Assembly (NCBI RefSeq): GCF_030580675.1
Contig: NZ_JAUQUB010000006.1
Coordinates: 1-64,000 of the forward strand
Length of the DNA stretch: 64,000 bases
Direction of reading: 5' to 3'
Source: Antiquaquibacter soli
Lineage (GTDB): Bacteria > Actinomycetota > Actinomycetes > Actinomycetales > Microbacteriaceae
The stretch's first letter is position 1, and each line of letters opens with the position of its first letter. Below the pieces are notes generated by a model, which was not told the origin of the DNA, did not search any database, and worked only from the letters and a program-made list of their open reading frames with translations. Shown in pieces: positions 62,265 to 64,000 of this stretch. The position numbers and the translations under genes were made by a program.

Positions 62265-63146
62265 CTACGAGGTCGCGGGCGCCGGGGCATCCGCCGTCCG
62301 ACGCCCGCGGATCGCGAAGCCGAACGCGGCGGCGATGAAGAACATCAGCACCCCGTACACCGCTCCCGGCAGGCTCATCTCGAAGTTGTTCAGCACGGTC
62401 TGCGCGATCACGATCGCGAGCGTGGCGTTGTGGATGCCGATCTCGAACGAGCTCGCGATCGCCTGCTCCCGGCTCACGCGCAGCAGTCGAGGCACGAGGA
62501 AGCCGATCGTCAGGCTCAGCAGGCAGAACAGCACGGTCACGCCGGCCAGGGCGACGACGTTCTCGAGGAACACGGCGAGGTTCGAGACGACGGCGCCGAC
62601 GATCACCACGATGAGGATGATGATCGACGCGATGCGGACGGGCTTGTCCATGCGCTCGGCGAATCGCGGCTTCCACCAGCGGATGAGCATTCCGAGGGCG
62701 ACGGGTAGCAGCACGATCGCGAACACCTCGAGAGCCTTCGCGAGCTGGATGCCCACCTGCCCGTCGCCGGGCTCGAAGTACGCGATCGACAGGTTGACGA
62801 TGAGCGGCAGCGTGAAGACGGCGATGATCGAGTTGATCGCGGTGAGCGAGATGTTGAGTGCGATGTCGCCACGGAACAGGTGGGAGTACAGGTTGGCGGT
62901 CGTGCCGCCCGGCGAGGCCGCGAGCAGCATCATCCCGACCGCGAGCACGGGTGGCAGCCGGAAGAGCAGCACGAGTCCGAAGCACACCAGCGGAAGCAGC
63001 AGGAGCTGGCAGACGAGGGCGATGACGACCGCCTTCGGGTGCTTGGCGATGCGCGTGAAGTCGCGGGGGGTGAGGCTGAGTCCGAGGCCCAGCATGATGA
63101 TGCCGAGCGCGACGGGCAGTCCGATGGTGGTCAACGCTGATCCCAT
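62265..63146 (-). CDS. Bile acid:sodium symporter family protein
   Basis: This 293-residue membrane protein starts at ATG 63146 (MGSALTTIGLPV); a TTG four codons earlier is less likely. It has about nine helices with the family sites AASPGGTTANLYSHL (Na-binding crossover) and FEIGIHNATLAIVIA. Members move bile acids or other organic anions with sodium. The substrate is unknown. The MarR gene starts further right on the same strand. Confidence 0.9.
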   Translation of the reverse strand: MGSALTTIGLPVALGIIMLGLGLSLTPRDFTRIAKHPKAVVIALVCQLLLLPLVCFGLVLLFRLPPVLAVGMMLLAASPGGTTANLYSHLFRGDIALNISLTAINSIIAVFTLPLIVNLSIAYFEPGDGQVGIQLAKALEVFAIVLLPVALGMLIRWWKPRFAERMDKPVRIASIIILIVVIVGAVVSNLAVFLENVVALAGVTVLFCLLSLTIGFLVPRLLRVSREQAIASSFEIGIHNATLAIVIAQTVLNNFEMSLPGAVYGVLMFFIAAAFGFAIRGRRTADAPAPATS

Positions 63147-63179
63147 GACCCCATTCAAGCGTGAGCAGTGCTCGGGACG

Positions 63180-63617
63180 CTAGACCTCGTCGATGCGCGC
63201 CAGCAGAGCTGTGAGGGAATCCCGGATGCCCTCCAGCTCGCTCGCCGGAAGCCCGAGCCTCTCGACCACCCGGCCGGGCACGGCCTCCGCCCGTGCCCGC
63301 AGTGCGCGTCCCTCGGCGGTGAGGGACACGTCGAGCGCGCGCTCGTCGGTAGCGTTGCGAGTGCGCGAGACGAGCCCCGCCTCCTCCAGTCGTTTGAGCA
63401 GCGGAGAGAGGGTGGCGGGTTCGAGGTAGAGGGTCTCGGCCAGGTCTCGCACGGTGCGCGGGCTGCGCTCCCAGAGCGCGAGCATGACGAGGTACTGCGG
63501 GTGGGTGAGCCCGAGCGGCTCGAGCACCGGGCGGTAGAGCCCGATCACGGCGCGGGAGGCGGCGGCGAGGGCGAAGCACACCTGTCGGTCGAGGGCGAGA
63601 GGGTCGACATCCGTCAT
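63180..63617 (-). CDS. MarR family transcriptional regulator
   Basis: This 145-residue MarR protein has the layout VRDLAETLYLEPATLSPLLKRL (recognition region), wing RTRNATDERALDVSLT, and C-terminal dimer helices. It lies 33 bp upstream of the symporter gene on the same strand. A 12-bp palindrome lies a few bases before its start. Confidence 0.9.
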   Translation of the reverse strand: MTDVDPLALDRQVCFALAAASRAVIGLYRPVLEPLGLTHPQYLVMLALWERSPRTVRDLAETLYLEPATLSPLLKRLEEAGLVSRTRNATDERALDVSLTAEGRALRARAEAVPGRVVERLGLPASELEGIRDSLTALLARIDEV

Positions 63618-63621
63618 TTAA

Positions 63622-63633
63622 TTAGTATACTAA
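63622..63633. promoter_or_regulatory. Perfect 12-bp palindrome, likely MarR operator
   Basis: TTAGTATACTAA is self-complementary and lies between the MarR start and the small divergent gene. Position and AT-rich symmetry fit a MarR dimer site. Confidence 0.65.
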
Positions 63634-63639
63634 CTATTC

Positions 63640-63858
63640 GTGTCCTCCGTATCCGACAAGACTGTCAAGCAGGCGTGGTGGCAGAAGCTCAACCGCGCAC
63701 TGTTCCCCTACATGGGCCCCGCCCAGCTCGGGCCGTTCGACCAGGAGCCGCTTCCTCCCACCGCCCAGAAGCCGTGCCCCCTGTGCGGTCAGGCGATGGA
63801 GTTGCACACGTTCGTCCGCTCGCAGGACCGCGCCTCCACGCGGATGACCTGCCCCTAA
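63640..63858 (+). CDS. Small zinc-ribbon-like conserved protein
   Basis: This 72-residue gene starts at GTG. It has a basic/aromatic N-terminus (WWQKLNRALFPYMGP), then CPLCGQAMELH with a later Cys in MTCP, a one-sided zinc-ribbon pattern. Its stop overlaps the end of the convergent HAD gene. The family is unknown but the Cys pattern supports coding. Confidence 0.7.
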   Translation: MSSVSDKTVKQAWWQKLNRALFPYMGPAQLGPFDQEPLPPTAQKPCPLCGQAMELHTFVRSQDRASTRMTCP

Positions 63859-64000
63859 CCGAGCAGCAGCGGCAGCAGCTCGGCGGGCGAGCCGACCGTC
63901 GCGATCGCGCCCCCCTGCTCGCCCTCGTGGCCGTAGCCCCACTCCACGAAGATCGCGGGGATGCCGTTCGCCTCGGCCCCCTCGATGTCGTAGTCGCGGT
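63855..64000 (-). CDS. HAD-superfamily phosphatase, C-terminal part
   Basis: The last 47 residues of a HAD (phosphoglycolate-phosphatase-like) protein are present: RDYDIEGAEANGIPAIFV followed by WGYG and SPAELLPLLLG. The D-x-x-GA segment, a Gly/Ile-rich strand and WGYG are typical of this family's C-terminus. The rest lies beyond the window end. Confidence 0.75.
   Translation of the reverse strand, partial: RDYDIEGAEANGIPAIFVEWGYGHEGEQGGAIATVGSPAELLPLLLG

Overview
The window is high-GC DNA from an actinobacterium, most likely a member of the Microbacteriaceae. The family call rests on gene content and order, not on a database search. The strongest marker is the chromosomal block cyclophilin - rhomboid - crgA - class E sortase - small membrane protein - trpG/pabA - pknB - pknA - pbpA - rodA - pstP - fhaB - fhaA - tRNA-Leu (10.8-23.9 kb). 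In many actinobacteria this block lies close to the replication origin.

Layout. 1-4.5 kb: an RHS/YD-repeat toxin locus with two near-identical tails carrying different C-terminal ends, each followed by a small candidate immunity gene. The first copy is frameshifted; the second looks like an orphan cassette with a URI/GIY-YIG-like nuclease end. 4.6-6.7 kb: a MarR regulator, an SDR oxidoreductase and a divergent RibD/DHFR-like reductase around a perfect palindromic operator. 6.7-10.8 kb: an envelope operon (polytopic protein, PQQ-type beta-propeller, small anchored protein). 10.9-23.7 kb: the cell-wall growth and Ser/Thr phosphorylation block. 23.8-29.0 kb: a tRNA-Leu(CAG) gene, a degenerate repeat array of tRNA 3' ends and terminators, and a 4.6-kb cargo flanked by 98-bp imperfect direct repeats. 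The cargo encodes a 1177-residue TPR-like protein with a PIN-like domain and a HEPN-like protein with an RNxxxH motif. 29.3-35 kb: hypothetical genes and a three-gene secretion operon that includes a streptogrisin-fold lipoprotein whose catalytic residues are lost. 35-43.4 kb: a large LuxR-type ATPase regulator and a 1891-residue DUF11 surface protein ending in an LALTG sorting signal. 43.5-53.3 kb: PadR regulator and membrane partner, SARP/BTAD regulator divergent from a BBE-type flavoenzyme, and a pair of dynamin-like GTPases. 53.4-59.6 kb: class A PBP, CAP/cell-wall-binding protein, GNAT, lipoprotein and a second LAxTG surface protein. 59.6-62.2 kb: a type III PKS - ICMT-like methyltransferase - flavoprotein operon with the gene order of the Streptomyces griseus srsABC phenolic-lipid operon. 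62.3-64 kb: bile-acid:sodium-symporter family transporter, MarR regulator, small zinc-ribbon gene and the 3' end of a HAD hydrolase.

How the genes fit together: most of the window serves the envelope. The kinases, phosphatase and FHA adaptors sit with RodA and PbpA (elongation) and CrgA (division). The class E sortase has at least two visible LAxTG substrates (37.7 and 58.4 kb). The accessory material (RHS cassettes, PIN/HEPN island, degenerate protease operon) reads as lower-GC inserts in a roughly 70% GC background.
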